Source of the DNA: Polynucleobacter necessarius
Lineage (GTDB): Bacteria > Pseudomonadota > Gammaproteobacteria > Burkholderiales > Burkholderiaceae
DNA: 64,000 bases
NCBI RefSeq assembly: GCF_900095175.1
Contig: NZ_LT606946.1
Span: 1,843,459 to 1,907,458, forward strand
Direction of reading: 5' to 3'
Positions 21,563-32,914 of the stretch are shown here, piece by piece (within the stretch, counting starts at the first letter, position 1; every line of letters starts with the position of its first letter). A program made the position numbers and the translations under genes. The notes beneath the pieces are model-generated. The model saw nothing but the letters and a program-made list of their open reading frames with translations. It was not told the origin of the DNA and made no database searches.

Positions 21563-22900
21563 ATGGCACTAGCACCTACCAACACAGCGAATATTGCTAA
21601 ATCAGGAGGCAAGTTTGGCGAATTGCGCCAACGCTTGATATTCCTGGTGTTGGCTTTGCTCGTCTTCCGTTTAGGTGCACATATTCCTGTTCCAGGCATT
21701 GACCCTGACCAATTGGCTCAATTGTTCTCTGGTCAAAAAGATGGCATCTTGGGTATGTTTAACCTGTTCTCAGGTGGCGCTTTATCTCGCTTTACCGTGT
21801 TTGCTTTAGGAATCATGCCGTACATTTCTGCGTCGATCATCATGCAGTTAATGACGATTGTTGTGCCTTCACTAGAGGCATTGAAAAAAGAAGGTCAGGC
21901 TGGTCAGCGTAAGATTACTCAGTACACACGTTATGGCACTGTTGTATTGGCAACATTCCAAGCTTTGGGTATTTCAGTTGCATTACAAGCTCAGCCGGGC
22001 TTAGTTATCAACCTAGGTTTAATGTTTGAATTGAACACCGTGGTAACTCTGGTTACTGGCACGATGTTCTTGATGTGGCTCGGTGAGCAGATCACGGAGC
22101 ACGGCCTTGGTAATGGCATCTCTATTATTATTTTTGGCGGTATTGTTTCTGGTTTGCCATCTGCAATCGGTAGCTTGCTTGAATTAGTGCGTACCGGCTC
22201 CATGAATATCTTGTCTGCATTGCTGATCGTTGTGGTCTGTATTGCGGTGACTTATTTTGTTGTGTTTGTAGAGCGTGGTCAGCGCCGTATTTTGGTGAAC
22301 TACGCTAAGCGTCAAGTTGGTAACAAGGTATATGGCGGTCAGTCTTCATACTTCCCATTGAAGTTGAATATGGCTGGCGTTATCCCCCCAATTTTTGCTT
22401 CATCTATTATTTTGTTCCCTGCAACGATTGCTGGCTGGTTTACTTCTGGCGAGCCAACCAATATGTTCAGCAGAGTGATTAAAGATTTGGCGGCTACATT
22501 GGCTCCAGGTCAGCCTGTTTACACAATTTTGTACGCAGCTGCAATTATCTTCTTCTGCTTTTTTTACACAGCCTTGGTATTCAATAGCCGCGAAACAGCA
22601 GATAACTTGAAGAAGAGCGGTGCCTTTGTTCCAGGTATTCGTCCTGGTGACCAGACTGGTCGTTATATCGACAAGATCTTGGTACGTTTGACATTGGCTG
22701 GTGCAATTTATATGGTTTTGGTTTGCTTGTTGCCAGAATTCTTAGTATTGAAGTACAACGTGCCATTCTATTTTGGCGGTACTTCATTGTTGATTATTGT
22801 CGTTGTTGCAATGGATTTCATGGCTCAAGTTCAGTCATTCGTAATGCAACAACAATATGGTTCTTTGATGAAAAAAGCTAACTTTAAGATGGGCGCTTAA
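21563..22900 (+). CDS. secY: protein translocase channel subunit SecY
   Basis: Core channel of the Sec translocon in the inner membrane; 445 residues with ten predicted hydrophobic segments. Diagnostic stretches: [13 protein letters not shown] after TM1, the [16 protein letters not shown] plug/TM2 region, [18 protein letters not shown], and the cytosolic [15 protein letters not shown] loop near residue 355. Exports proteins with SecE, SecG and SecA encoded elsewhere. In the usual place at the end of spc. Confidence 0.99.
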   Translation: MALAPTNTANIAKSGGKFGELRQRLIFLVLALLVFRLGAHIPVPGIDPDQLAQLFSGQKDGILGMFNLFSGGALSRFTVFALGIMPYISASIIMQLMTIVVPSLEALKKEGQAGQRKITQYTRYGTVVLATFQALGISVALQAQPGLVINLGLMFELNTVVTLVTGTMFLMWLGEQITEHGLGNGISIIIFGGIVSGLPSAIGSLLELVRTGSMNILSALLIVVVCIAVTYFVVFVERGQRRILVNYAKRQVGNKVYGGQSSYFPLKLNMAGVIPPIFASSIILFPATIAGWFTSGEPTNMFSRVIKDLAATLAPGQPVYTILYAAAIIFFCFFYTALVFNSRETADNLKKSGAFVPGIRPGDQTGRYIDKILVRLTLAGAIYMVLVCLLPEFLVLKYNVPFYFGGTSLLIIVVVAMDFMAQVQSFVMQQQYGSLMKKANFKMGA

Positions 22901-22904
22901 CTGA

Positions 22905-23123
22905 ATGTCTAAAGACGATGTAATTCAGATGGCGGGAGAAATTATTGAGAATTTGCCGAACGCAATGTTTCGCGTGAAGCTAGAGAACGGACATGTGGTT
23001 CTAGGGCACATTTCTGGAAAGATGAGGATGCATTACATCCGCATCCTGCCAGGAGATAAGGTGACGGTGGAGATGACTCCGTACGACCTGACGCGCGTAA
23101 GAATCATTTTCCGAGCGAAGTAA
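22905..23123 (+). CDS. infA: translation initiation factor IF-1
   Basis: IF-1, 72 residues, a single OB fold that blocks the ribosomal A site during initiation. The start [12 protein letters not shown] and the [19 protein letters not shown] core are typical. Four bases after secY. Some betaproteobacteria have a second infA elsewhere. Confidence 0.98.
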   Translation: MSKDDVIQMAGEIIENLPNAMFRVKLENGHVVLGHISGKMRMHYIRILPGDKVTVEMTPYDLTRVRIIFRAK

Positions 23124-23158
23124 AGATTAAGTAGTACATATTTTTTTAGAGGTGAGTT

Positions 23159-23275
23159 ATGAAAGTTTTGGCATCCGTTAAGTGTATTTGCAGAAATTGC
23201 AAGATCATTAAGCGCAAACGCGTTGTGCGCGTGATCTGTTCTTCAGACGCACGTCATAAGCAGCGTCAAGGCTGA
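23159..23275 (+). CDS. rpmJ: 50S ribosomal protein L36
   Basis: L36, 38 residues, the smallest 50S protein. Sequence [15 protein letters not shown] at the N-terminus and HKQRQG at the end. The zinc ligands C11, C14, C27 and H33 are all present, plus an extra Cys at 9. GAGGTGAGTT precedes the ATG. Between infA and rpsM, as in most bacteria. Confidence 0.97.
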   Translation: MKVLASVKCICRNCKIIKRKRVVRVICSSDARHKQRQG

Positions 23276-23299
23276 TCTGGTTAATTAAGAGGAAATCTC

Positions 23300-23665
23300 A
23301 TGGCACGTATCGCTGGGGTAAATATCCCAAATCATCAACATACTGTTATCGGTTTAACAGCAATTTTTGGCATCGGCACAACACGTGCTCGCAAAATTTG
23401 TGAAACCACAGGTGTTGCAATCGACAAAAAAGTTAAAGATCTTACTGACGGTGACTTGGAAAGGTTGCGTGATGAAGTAGGTAAGTTCATCACTGAAGGT
23501 GGCCTTCGTCGTGAAGTAACGATGAGCATCAAGCGTTTGATGGACTTAGGTTGCTATCGTGGCGTTCGCCATCGTAAGGGCTTGCCTGTACGTGGTCAAC
23601 GTACTAAGACTAACGCGCGTACCCGCAAGGGCCCGCGTAAGTCTGGCGTGCAACTCAAGAAATAA
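23300..23665 (+). CDS. rpsM: 30S ribosomal protein S13
   Basis: S13, 121 residues, forms inter-subunit bridges with L5 and touches P-site tRNA. Starts [19 protein letters not shown]; the basic tail has [30 protein letters not shown] precedes the ATG. First gene of the alpha operon; in E. coli S4 represses translation near this start. Confidence 0.99.
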   Translation: MARIAGVNIPNHQHTVIGLTAIFGIGTTRARKICETTGVAIDKKVKDLTDGDLERLRDEVGKFITEGGLRREVTMSIKRLMDLGCYRGVRHRKGLPVRGQRTKTNARTRKGPRKSGVQLKK

Positions 23666-23683
23666 TCAAGAAAGTTTATTGAC

Positions 23684-24091
23684 ATGGCAAAACAACAATC
23701 CGCTTCTGCAGCTTCACAGCGCGCACATAAGAAGGTTAAAAAGAACGTTGCTGACGGTATTGCACACGTTCACGCTTCTTTTAATAACACCATTATTACG
23801 ATCACTGATCGCCAAGGTAATGCGCTTTCATGGGCAACATCTGGTGGCCAGGGTTTCAAGGGCTCACGTAAATCAACACCTTTTGCTGCTCAGGCAGCCG
23901 CTGAAGTTGCTGGTAAGACAGCCATTGAATGCGGTATCAAGAATTTGGAAGTTCAGATCAAAGGCCCAGGCCCAGGTCGTGAATCAGCAGTGCGTGCATT
24001 GAACTCATTGGGCATCAAGATCACTGAGATTCAAGACGTAACTCCAGTTCCACACAATGGTTGCCGTCCTCCTAAGCGTCGTCGTATCTAA
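23684..24091 (+). CDS. rpsK: 30S ribosomal protein S11
   Basis: S11, 135 residues, lines the E site on the 30S platform. Conserved [34 protein letters not shown] and the C-terminal [14 protein letters not shown]. The ribosome site is weak. An unusually long 118-nt gap follows before rpsD. Confidence 0.99.
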   Translation: MAKQQSASAASQRAHKKVKKNVADGIAHVHASFNNTIITITDRQGNALSWATSGGQGFKGSRKSTPFAAQAAAEVAGKTAIECGIKNLEVQIKGPGPGRESAVRALNSLGIKITEIQDVTPVPHNGCRPPKRRRI

Positions 24092-24152
24092 GCTTGGATG
24101 TTGGCAGTACAACAGTTTTAGTAGTTTTTTATTAAAGCCCACCGTTCATCTG

Positions 24153-24191
24153 AATTAAAGGGTGAACTCACCGTCAGTCGTAAGACTGCGG
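24153..24191 (+). promoter_or_regulatory. structured leader of rpsD, possible S4 target
   Basis: In the 118-nt rpsK-rpsD gap, GTTCA (24153-24157) can pair with TGAAC near 24163-24167. CCG-T-CAGTC (24171-24179) pairs with GACTG-CGG (24184-24191) around GTAA, just upstream of the AAAGGAAAG ribosome site. The rest of the operon is tightly packed, so the gap may be regulatory; S4 autoregulation is a guess based on position. Confidence 0.35.
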
Positions 24192-24209
24192 CAAAGAAAG
24201 GAAAGCATC

Positions 24210-24833
24210 GTGGCACGTTACTTAGGGCCTAAGGCCAAATTAGCACGTCGGGAAGATACCGACTTATTTTTAAAGAGCGCACGTCGCGCCCTGTCAGACA
24301 AGTGCAAGTTAGATACTAAGCCTGGTCAACATGGCCGTACATCTGGCTCAAGAACATCTGATTACGGTAATCAATTGCGTGAAAAGCAAAAGGTTAAGCG
24401 TATCTATGGCGTATTAGAGCGTCAATTCCGTCGTTACTTCGCAGAAGCTGAGCGTCGTAAGGGCAACACTGGTGAAACATTGCTCCAGTTGCTAGAGTCA
24501 CGTTTAGACAACGTGGTGTATCGCATGGGCTTTGGCTCTACTCGTGCTGAAGCGCGTCAGTTGGTTTCTCACTGTGCAATTTTGCTCAATGGCAGCCCAG
24601 TAAACATTCCATCAATTCAGGTTAAGCCTGGTGATGTAGTGGCTATTCGTGAAAAAGCGAAGAAGCAAGCGCGTATTACAGAATCACTCAATTTGGTTGG
24701 ACAAATGGCAGCTGTTACTTGGGTTTCAGTTGACGCAGCCAAGCTCGAGGGAACATTTAAGCAAGTGCCTGACCGTGAAGACATTAGCGGCGAAATTAAT
24801 GAAAGTTTGATCGTCGAATTGTATTCACGCTAA
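24210..24833 (+). CDS. rpsD: 30S ribosomal protein S4
   Basis: S4, 207 residues, a primary 16S rRNA-binding protein and part of the accuracy centre. The frame is open further upstream, but the GTG at 24210, behind AAAGGAAAG, gives the expected N-terminus ([14 protein letters not shown]). The S4 RNA-binding domain holds [19 protein letters not shown] and [14 protein letters not shown] (residues 95-130). Ends in SLIVELYSR as usual. Confidence 0.98.
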   Translation: MARYLGPKAKLARREDTDLFLKSARRALSDKCKLDTKPGQHGRTSGSRTSDYGNQLREKQKVKRIYGVLERQFRRYFAEAERRKGNTGETLLQLLESRLDNVVYRMGFGSTRAEARQLVSHCAILLNGSPVNIPSIQVKPGDVVAIREKAKKQARITESLNLVGQMAAVTWVSVDAAKLEGTFKQVPDREDISGEINESLIVELYSR

Positions 24834-24855
24834 TTAGCACTCTCAAGGAAAAAAT

Positions 24856-25836
24856 ATGCAAACAAATTTGCTCAAGCCAAAAATTATTTCTGTTGAAGCG
24901 CTTACCGCCAACCAAGCTAAGGTTGTTATGGAGCCGTTCGAGCGTGGCTATGGCCACACACTCGGAAATGCATTACGTCGTGTTTTGTTGTCCTCGATGG
25001 TTGGTTATGCACCAACTGAAGTAGCAATTGCAGGTGTGGTTCATGAGTACTCCACATTAGATGGCGTTCAAGAGGACGTAGTAAACCTCTTGTTGAACCT
25101 CAAGGGTATCGTATTTAAGTTGCAGTCACGTGACGAAGTTACTATCAATTTGCGTAAAAAAGGTCCAGGCGTTATTACTGCAAAAGATATCGACTTGCCA
25201 CATGATGTAGAAATCATTAACCCTGATCACGTTATCGCTCACTTATCAGCTGGTGGTAAGTTGGATATGCAGATCAAGGTTGAAAAAGGCCGTGGTTATG
25301 TACCAGGCAATATGCGTCAATACCATGACGAAGTTACCAAGATCATTGGTCGCATCGTATTGGATGCCTCATTTAGCCCGGTAAGCCGTGTTAGCTATGC
25401 TGTTGAGTCTGCTCGTGTTGAGCAACGTACCGACCTCGATCGTCTCGTCATTACAATTGAAACCAACGGTGTGTTGTCTCCTGAAGAGGCAATTCGTCAA
25501 GCCGCTACTATTTTGGTTGATCAGTTAGTTGTATTCGCAGCCCTCGAAAGCAGCGAAGTTTCTGGTGATCTCGCGCCAAGCCGCTCTTCAATGGTTGATC
25601 CAATGTTGATGCGTCCGGTTGATGATCTCGAACTCACAGTGCGCTCTGCAAACTGCTTGAAGGCTGAGAACATTTACTACATCGGTGACTTGATTCAACG
25701 CACAGAGAATGAATTGTTGAAGACGCCTAATCTAGGTCGTAAGTCTTTGAATGAAATCAAAGATGTATTGGCGGCTCATGGCTTAAGTCTTGGCATGAAA
25801 CTCGAAAGCTGGCCTCCAGCTAACCTCGAGAAATAA
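24856..25836 (+). CDS. rpoA: RNA polymerase alpha subunit
   Basis: Alpha subunit, 326 residues. The N-terminal dimerisation domain includes [20 protein letters not shown] near residues 29-48, the nucleation site for polymerase assembly. A flexible linker precedes the C-terminal domain, where RSANCLKAE near residue 263 carries the residues that contact UP elements and activators. Cotranscribed with rpsD and rplQ. Confidence 0.99.
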   Translation: MQTNLLKPKIISVEALTANQAKVVMEPFERGYGHTLGNALRRVLLSSMVGYAPTEVAIAGVVHEYSTLDGVQEDVVNLLLNLKGIVFKLQSRDEVTINLRKKGPGVITAKDIDLPHDVEIINPDHVIAHLSAGGKLDMQIKVEKGRGYVPGNMRQYHDEVTKIIGRIVLDASFSPVSRVSYAVESARVEQRTDLDRLVITIETNGVLSPEEAIRQAATILVDQLVVFAALESSEVSGDLAPSRSSMVDPMLMRPVDDLELTVRSANCLKAENIYYIGDLIQRTENELLKTPNLGRKSLNEIKDVLAAHGLSLGMKLESWPPANLEK

Positions 25837-25852
25837 TTAGAAAGGAAGCATC

Positions 25853-26245
25853 ATGCGTCACGGAAACGGCTTACGCAAACTAAACAGAACATCATCACAT
25901 CGCTTGGCGATGCTGCGCAATATGTCCAATTCACTCTTGGAACACGAAGTCATTAAAACGACTTTGCCAAAAGCTAAAGAATTGCGCATGGTTGTTGAAC
26001 CTTTGATTACCTTGGGTAAAAAAGATAACTTAGCAAACCGTCGCTTAGCATTCAATCGCACACGCGATCGCGATATCGTGACCAAACTCTTCACAGAGCT
26101 CGGCCCACGCTACGCAACTCGTCCAGGTGGCTATCTTCGTATTTTGAAGTTTGGCTTCCGTCATGGTGACAATGCACCTATGGCTTTGGTTGAGTTAGTT
26201 GATCGCCCTGAAGTTGAAGAAACAGCAGTAGCTGAAGAGGCTTAA
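25853..26245 (+). CDS. rplQ: 50S ribosomal protein L17
   Basis: L17, 130 residues. N-terminal [20 protein letters not shown] is diagnostic, with the conserved [20 protein letters not shown] near residue 90 and an acidic tail. AGAAAGGAAGC precedes the ATG. Last gene of the alpha operon, directly followed by a strong terminator. Confidence 0.98.
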   Translation: MRHGNGLRKLNRTSSHRLAMLRNMSNSLLEHEVIKTTLPKAKELRMVVEPLITLGKKDNLANRRLAFNRTRDRDIVTKLFTELGPRYATRPGGYLRILKFGFRHGDNAPMALVELVDRPEVEETAVAEEA

Positions 26246-26261
26246 GCCCTTTAGCGAGATT

Positions 26262-26289
26262 AAAAGCCAGGCTTCGGTCTGGCTTTTTT
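26262..26289 (+). terminator. Rho-independent terminator of the alpha operon
   Basis: AAAAGCCAG (26262-26270) pairs with CTGGCTTTT (26279-26287) around GCTTCGGT, with a run of six T at 26284-26289. It starts 16 bases after the rplQ stop. Confidence 0.94.
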
Positions 26290-26313
26290 CATTTGTACGG
26301 TTATAAATACAAG

Positions 26314-26646
26314 ATGACCCTAGATAAACCTACTGAATTGCTGATTGTTGTCACCACTTTTGCATCGCTAGAGGATGCAAAGAAAATGGCGCACCTGTTG
26401 ATTGAAGGTTGTCTAGCTGCTTGCGTACAAATTCAGGAGGGTGTGCATTCCATATATCGATGGGAGGGCAAGATTTGCGAAGCAAGTGAAGTTCTATTGT
26501 CAGCAAAAACAGTTGCAGATAAGTGGGTCGATATTTCTAATTTCATCAAAAGTCATCATCCTTATGATTTGCCAGAGGTGATTGCCTATGTCCCTGAGAA
26601 ATACGAAGCAGAATATGGCAAGTGGGTAGAGTCCAAGGTAAAGTGA
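26314..26646 (+). CDS. cutA: CutA1-type divalent cation tolerance protein
   Basis: Small trimeric cytosolic protein of the CutA1 family, linked genetically to copper and other divalent metal tolerance, mechanism unclear. 110 residues from ATG 26314; a TTG 21 bases upstream is in frame but less likely. Family marks: VVTTFASLEDAKKMAHLLI, CLAACVQI, YRWEGKI and the C-terminal YDLPEVIAYVPEKY. No Shine-Dalgarno is seen; TATAAA lies 7 bases before the ATG, so the mRNA could be leaderless. Next to dsbD, as often found. Confidence 0.93.
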   Translation: MTLDKPTELLIVVTTFASLEDAKKMAHLLIEGCLAACVQIQEGVHSIYRWEGKICEASEVLLSAKTVADKWVDISNFIKSHHPYDLPEVIAYVPEKYEAEYGKWVESKVK

Positions 26647-26651
26647 CATTC

Positions 26652-28319
26652 ATGAGATTGATTAGTAAATTCATTCCGGCGTTAGCTGCATTCCTATTCT
26701 TTGTGGGCAATGCATTTGCAGCCCCAGAATTTCTTCCTCCTGAGAAAGCATTTCAAGCTGAGGCAACGTGGGCAGTCAATACGAATGACATTGAGTTGGA
26801 AATTTTTCCAGCCAAGGGTTATTACATCTATCAAGAATCCCTGCATTTCAAGATGGGCTCCGAGGCCAATAAATTAGGGCTTGTAAAGGCAACGCTGCCT
26901 GCTGGTATTGAAAAGTATGACGAGACTTTTCAAAAGAAAATGCAGGTTTATAAGCAGGCATTTCTTCTGACATTGGACAAAAAAGCAGAAATAGGGAAGC
27001 CGCTTTACCTAGAGCTCGAATTACAGGGGTGTGCTGAAGCGGGTATTTGTTATCCACCCATGACGCTCAAATTTTTGCTTGCAGGCCCTGGTGTAAAGGC
27101 TGGACCGATACCGGAGGTACTGGATGGGGCAAGTAATTCCTCCAAAAAAGAATTTAGCTTGATGGGTGTATGGCGCGAGCGAGATGACGTCAATGCCATT
27201 AGCCAATTCTTAGAAAGTACGCCAACAGGCTATTTATTTTTGGCTTTCTTCATCCTGGGGCTGGCTTTGGCGTTTACCCCATGTGTGCTTCCAATGCTAC
27301 CAATCCTGTCGAGTGTGGTGTTTGGAACGCAGGGAAAGAAAGCCATCAGCAAGGGGCGGGCAAGCCTCTTGGCTGGGGCTTATGTGCTTGGTATGGCCTG
27401 TGTATACGCTTTGGCTGGAGTATTGATGGCAGCGCTGGGCGGTAGCGTACAAAGAGCCCTGCAGAGCCCTATAGCGCTGATTGGGTTTGCATTGCTACTG
27501 TTAGCACTGTCAGGTAGCTTATTTGGCCTATATGAGCTCAGAATGCCCCAATCTTGGCAGGAAAAAGTCGACCAATTAGCAGGACGCCATAAAGGCGGGA
27601 GCTTTTTTGGTGCCTTTGCTTTGGGTGGAATTTCGACATTAGTTGCCAGTCCTTGCATTACTGCCCCTTTGGCTGGAGTGCTTGCTTTCATTGCCCAAAC
27701 AGGATCGATGAGTTTGGGGGCCGGGTTACTGTTTGTGATGGCTTTGGGTATGGGCTTGCCACTCTTCTTTATTGCTATTGAGGCACGCATTCTCATTCCT
27801 TCAACTGGTATTTGGATGGTTTGGTTGCAAAGAACGCTCGGCGTTTTATTGGTGGCAACTGCAGTCTGGATTGCTTCACCTTTGTTACAAAGTAGCAACG
27901 AAGCGGGTGGCAAGATGATGGCTAATGGCCAACGCCAACACCAAATTGGAAATGCGAGTTTTGATGTAATTCAATCTAGTGTCCAGTTAGATCAATTCTT
28001 GGCCCAAGCAAAAGAGCAGAAGAAATTAGTGCTTCTAGATTTTTATGCGGACTGGTGCATCTCCTGCAAAGAGATGGAGGTCAATACCTTTGCTAATTCT
28101 GAAGTGAATCAAGAGCTGCAGAAATTTGTTTTACTACAAGCTGATCTGACAAAGAACAGTCCTGAGAATCAGGAATTACTAAAGCGTTTTGGATTATTCG
28201 GACCGCCTGGAATTTTGATCTTTGATCTCAACTCAGTAGAGTTAAAAGATCAGCGTGTAATTGGCTATATGCCGCCACAACGTTTTGCTGAGCGTTTGAA
28301 AAAAGTACTGGCCAATTAA
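26652..28319 (+). CDS. dsbD: thiol:disulfide interchange protein DsbD
   Basis: Inner-membrane reductant conveyor that passes electrons from cytosolic thioredoxin to periplasmic DsbC, DsbG and cytochrome-maturation proteins. 555 residues from ATG 26652, which starts a signal peptide cleaved near AFA-APEF. The N-terminal alpha domain has the C127/C133 pair (CAEAGIC). The eight-helix beta domain has C211 (PCVLPMLP) and C335 (SPCITAPL). The C-terminal thioredoxin fold has WCISC (C469, C472). All three redox pairs are present. Starts 5 bases after cutA. Confidence 0.96.
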   Translation: MRLISKFIPALAAFLFFVGNAFAAPEFLPPEKAFQAEATWAVNTNDIELEIFPAKGYYIYQESLHFKMGSEANKLGLVKATLPAGIEKYDETFQKKMQVYKQAFLLTLDKKAEIGKPLYLELELQGCAEAGICYPPMTLKFLLAGPGVKAGPIPEVLDGASNSSKKEFSLMGVWRERDDVNAISQFLESTPTGYLFLAFFILGLALAFTPCVLPMLPILSSVVFGTQGKKAISKGRASLLAGAYVLGMACVYALAGVLMAALGGSVQRALQSPIALIGFALLLLALSGSLFGLYELRMPQSWQEKVDQLAGRHKGGSFFGAFALGGISTLVASPCITAPLAGVLAFIAQTGSMSLGAGLLFVMALGMGLPLFFIAIEARILIPSTGIWMVWLQRTLGVLLVATAVWIASPLLQSSNEAGGKMMANGQRQHQIGNASFDVIQSSVQLDQFLAQAKEQKKLVLLDFYADWCISCKEMEVNTFANSEVNQELQKFVLLQADLTKNSPENQELLKRFGLFGPPGILIFDLNSVELKDQRVIGYMPPQRFAERLKKVLAN

Positions 28320-28329
28320 ATTAATTGAA

Positions 28330-28355
28330 ACTGAATAAGTTTTTACTTATTCAGT
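28330..28355. terminator. shared hairpin between convergent dsbD and hemB
   Basis: A perfect 10-bp stem ACTGAATAAG / CTTATTCAGT closes a 6-nt TTTTTA loop, between the two convergent stop codons. T-runs are weak on both sides, so it is a likely but not ideal bidirectional terminator. Confidence 0.6.
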
Positions 28356-28369
28356 CTTCATCATCAAGT

Positions 28370-30038
<1,669 letters not shown>

Positions 30039-30151
30039 GTCCAGAAGCTATTGTAAAATCACGCAAAATCATGAAATATCTCATGGTGTTGGGTAAAGGT
30101 TGTAAAAGTAGGGCCCAAACACTTTTAGGAATTTTTGCCAAGGTAAACATA

Positions 30152-30886
30152 ATGCGTCAAACCTCTCAAATCTCCAAATTAACTAGCGTCAGCGCTAGCC
30201 TAGCCGCTGGCTTAGTTCTGGCAATGACCAGCTTCTCCGGCGTAGTTAGTGCTGCAGATGCTGCCACTGCGGCCGCCCCAATGGCCGAAGCTGCTGCTAA
30301 GCCGGTAGTTCCAGGTAAGCCAAAAGTCGATCCAGCAGCTGGCGAAGCGCTTTACTCTAACGGCGATGCTAGCCGTGGGGTGACAGCCTGCTTGACTTGC
30401 CATGGCCCTAAAGGTCAGAGTGCAACAGCAACTTGGCCTAAATTGTCTGCTCAGCATGCTGCCTACACTACCAAGCAGTTAAAGAACTTTAAGGATGGCA
30501 CACGTGCCAATCCAGTCATGATGGGAATGGCTGCCACCTTGACTGAGCAAGATATGAACAATATTTCTGCTTATTTGGCTAAACAGCCAGTGTCACAGGG
30601 TGTTGCTCAAAATAAAGACACAATTGAATTGGGCCAAAGCATCTATCGTGGTGGTATCGCCGCTAAGGGTGTTCCAGCATGTGCAGCATGCCATAGCCCA
30701 ACTGGCGCCGGTATTCCTGCGCAGTATCCACGTATGGGTGGCCAATGGGCTGAGTACAACGCAGCTCAGTTGTTAGCGTTCCGCGAAGGTACTCGCAAGA
30801 ATAGTTCGCAGATGACTACGATTGCTACTAAGCTTTCTGATCAAGAAATGAAGGCTGTTGCTGATTACATGGCGGGCTTGCATTAA
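30152..30886 (+). CDS. dihaem c-type cytochrome (cytochrome c4 family)
   Basis: Periplasmic electron carrier with two haem c groups, as in cytochromes c4 that feed terminal oxidases. 244 residues from ATG 30152, beginning with a signal peptide cleaved near VVSA-ADAA. The two haem sites are CLTCH (80-84) and CAACH (177-181), in two homologous halves, each with a later MGM or MTT-containing axial-ligand region. An earlier in-frame ATG at 30071 would spoil the signal peptide. A strong terminator follows. Confidence 0.93.
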   Translation: MRQTSQISKLTSVSASLAAGLVLAMTSFSGVVSAADAATAAAPMAEAAAKPVVPGKPKVDPAAGEALYSNGDASRGVTACLTCHGPKGQSATATWPKLSAQHAAYTTKQLKNFKDGTRANPVMMGMAATLTEQDMNNISAYLAKQPVSQGVAQNKDTIELGQSIYRGGIAAKGVPACAACHSPTGAGIPAQYPRMGGQWAEYNAAQLLAFREGTRKNSSQMTTIATKLSDQEMKAVADYMAGLH

Positions 30887-30905
30887 TTGCCCATTCAGTA
30901 AAAAC

Positions 30906-30934
30906 AAAACCCCGCGATTGCAGCGGGGTTTTTT
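30906..30934 (+). terminator. Rho-independent terminator of the cytochrome gene
   Basis: AAAACCCCGC (30906-30915) pairs with GCGGGGTTTT (30923-30932) around GATTGCA, ending in six T. It also lies downstream of the convergent lysA and may serve both. Confidence 0.94.
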
Positions 30935-30977
30935 ATTGCCTAGAAATTTACCAGGCTCAATGAATTATTAATGAAAT

Positions 30978-32276
30978 TTAGTTTGGCAAAGTAATTTCAC
31001 TAGCAAAAAGATCGGCAACATTTTCACGCACACGAATAAGGTATGCATTTTTTCCATCAACCATAATTTCTGCAGGCTTAGGTCTGGTGTTGTAATTTGA
31101 TGCCATGACAAATCCATATGCGCCTGCTGACAGAATAGCCAATAGATCACCTTCTTCAACGGCAAGTTCACAATCTCTTCCAAGCCAGTCACCAGATTCA
31201 CATACAGGTCCAACGATGTCATAGGTGGAGCTTGCAACTTGTTTAGTTTGCACTGGAACAATGCCGTGATAAGCCTCGTAGAGAGCAGGGCGCATTAACT
31301 CTGTCATTGCTGCGTCCACAATACAAAAGTTTTTCTCGGCCCCGGGCTTGAGGTATTCCACTTGAGTTAAGAGCACGCCAGCATTGCCCACCAAGGATCT
31401 GCCAGGTTCTAAGACTACATCTAGATGCGCAAAGCCACGTTCAGCAACACGGTTAAGTAGGGTGTTGGTGAACTCGGTAATGTCAGGTGGGTTGTCTTCC
31501 CCATACGAAATACCAAGGCCTCCACCTAAATCAAGATGATGAATCTCAATACCTTCTTTTTTCAATTGGGCCACTAACTCGAGAACCTTATCAAGCGCAT
31601 CAAGGTAGGGTGCGGTTGTGGTGATTTGTGAGCCAATATGACAATCAATGCCAACCACATCAATTTGTGAAAGCAGTGCAGCTTCACGATAGGTTTTTAA
31701 AACCTCGTGATAGGCAATACCAAATTTATTTCCTTTTAATCCAGTAGAAATATAAGGATGGGTTTGAGCATCCACATCGGGATTCACGCGTAAAGAAATT
31801 GGGGCACGGCAATTCAGCTTAGTGGCAACACGATTAATTTGGTGGAGCTCCGCAATCGATTCCACATTGATGCATTTAACGCCTGCTTGCAAGGCTTGGG
31901 CGATTTCATTTGCAGATTTGCCAACACCTGCAAATACCAAACTCTTTGGATCTGCACCCACTGCAAGGGCGCGAGCTAACTCACCGCCACTAACTAGGTC
32001 AAATCCAGAGCCTAATTTTTTAAAGCAATCTATTACTGCAAGATTGCTATTAGCTTTCATTGCATAGTGGACGCGGGCACGTCTTTTGCCAGAGGAATCT
32101 ACACACGCTTTGTCATAGGCTTGATACGCTTCGGTTAAAGCCTTCTTGCTATAGATATACAAGGGTGTGCCAAACTCTTTTGCCAAATCTGACAAAGGAA
32201 TTTCTTCCGCATACCAAGTGCCATTTCGTTCTGTAAATCCAGCTAAGTTGGGGAGTGGAATCGCTTTACTTGTCAT
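30978..32276 (-). CDS. lysA: diaminopimelate decarboxylase
   Basis: PLP enzyme that converts meso-diaminopimelate to lysine, the last step of the pathway; 432 residues. PLP lysine in RVHYAMKANSN near residue 73. HIGSQI near residue 215, GGGLGISY and EPGRSLVGNAG bind the cofactor phosphate. The C-terminal CESGDWLGRD segment supplies the catalytic cysteine from the partner subunit. Start overlaps the end of the lptM-like gene by 4 bases (ATGA), so they are coupled. Confidence 0.98.
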   Translation of the reverse strand: MTSKAIPLPNLAGFTERNGTWYAEEIPLSDLAKEFGTPLYIYSKKALTEAYQAYDKACVDSSGKRRARVHYAMKANSNLAVIDCFKKLGSGFDLVSGGELARALAVGADPKSLVFAGVGKSANEIAQALQAGVKCINVESIAELHQINRVATKLNCRAPISLRVNPDVDAQTHPYISTGLKGNKFGIAYHEVLKTYREAALLSQIDVVGIDCHIGSQITTTAPYLDALDKVLELVAQLKKEGIEIHHLDLGGGLGISYGEDNPPDITEFTNTLLNRVAERGFAHLDVVLEPGRSLVGNAGVLLTQVEYLKPGAEKNFCIVDAAMTELMRPALYEAYHGIVPVQTKQVASSTYDIVGPVCESGDWLGRDCELAVEEGDLLAILSAGAYGFVMASNYNTRPKPAEIMVDGKNAYLIRVRENVADLFASEITLPN

Positions 32277-32464
32277 TGCTTGGTCGATATTGGGTTGGTA
32301 GCAGCAGGGCTTTGGGGTGGATAGAGCTTGCCTTTGGGTTCTGGCTCGGAAGGAGGGCTAGGCGTCGGTGGCACATTTGGCAAATATAAAGGCCCTCTTA
32401 CCCCACACCCAACAAGGGATATTAGAAGGCTAATGCCCAGAGTTCTTTTAAGAATCGCTATCAT
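32273..32464 (-). CDS. lptM: small lipoprotein, LptM (YifL) family
   Basis: 63-residue lipoprotein. The signal peptide ends in a lipobox LVGC, followed by GVRGPLYLP, the hallmark of the LptM/YifL group. In E. coli LptM helps mature LptD, the LPS outer-membrane translocon. The remainder is Pro-rich and probably disordered. The gene order lptM-lysA, divergent from cyaY, resembles the cyaY-yifL-dapF region of E. coli. Function inferred from family. Confidence 0.85.
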   Translation of the reverse strand: MIAILKRTLGISLLISLVGCGVRGPLYLPNVPPTPSPPSEPEPKGKLYPPQSPAATNPISTKQ

Positions 32465-32511
32465 GAATGTCTCTAAAACGAATGATTGAATATAGCATGC
32501 AGGACTCTAAT

Positions 32512-32895
32512 ATGAAGCCAAGCGATTTAACGGTTGAAACCATTGATGACAAGCAATTCCATCAGCTGGGTAGTAATTTATTGCAGTCAATAGAAGTGGC
32601 TTTGGAGGCTGCAGACGATGCGTTGGATTTAGACCTTGATGTAGAGCGTCAGGGTGGCAACGTCATCAATATTCGATTTAGGAATCGCAGTGTCATTGTG
32701 GTCAATACCCAACCTCCTTTGCACGAGATCTGGGTGGCGGCTAAATCTGGTGGTTATCACTATCGCTGGGCTGGTACTTTGGCTTCACCGCAGTGGTTGG
32801 ATACCAAAACTGGGCGCGAGCTATTGAGTGACTTATCAGAGTTTGCTAGCGCTCAAGCTGGGCAGGCGATCACTATTGGCCTACTCCAAAAATAA
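32512..32895 (+). CDS. cyaY: frataxin-like iron-sulfur cluster protein CyaY
   Basis: Bacterial frataxin, an iron-binding regulator of Isc cluster assembly. ATG 32512 is chosen because AGGA lies seven bases before it (32501-32504); the frame is open from 32467, but that start would nearly abut the divergent lptM. 127 residues. Acidic first helix (ALEAADDALDLDLDVE), then NRSVIVVNTQPPLHEIWVA and GGYHYRW, the typical beta-sheet motifs. The C-terminus is somewhat longer than in E. coli. Confidence 0.92.
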   Translation: MKPSDLTVETIDDKQFHQLGSNLLQSIEVALEAADDALDLDLDVERQGGNVINIRFRNRSVIVVNTQPPLHEIWVAAKSGGYHYRWAGTLASPQWLDTKTGRELLSDLSEFASAQAGQAITIGLLQK

Positions 32896-32914
32896 GCAGC
32901 AATATCCCAGGAAA

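Noticed and set aside
27380..27913. 177-codon open frame antisense to dsbD
   Set aside because: It lies wholly opposite the conserved membrane domain of DsbD, has low-complexity composition and no start signals.
30103..30127. Stem TAAAAGT/ACTTTTA before the cytochrome gene as a regulatory site
   Set aside because: Only seven weak pairs; no matching element or promoter alignment supports it.
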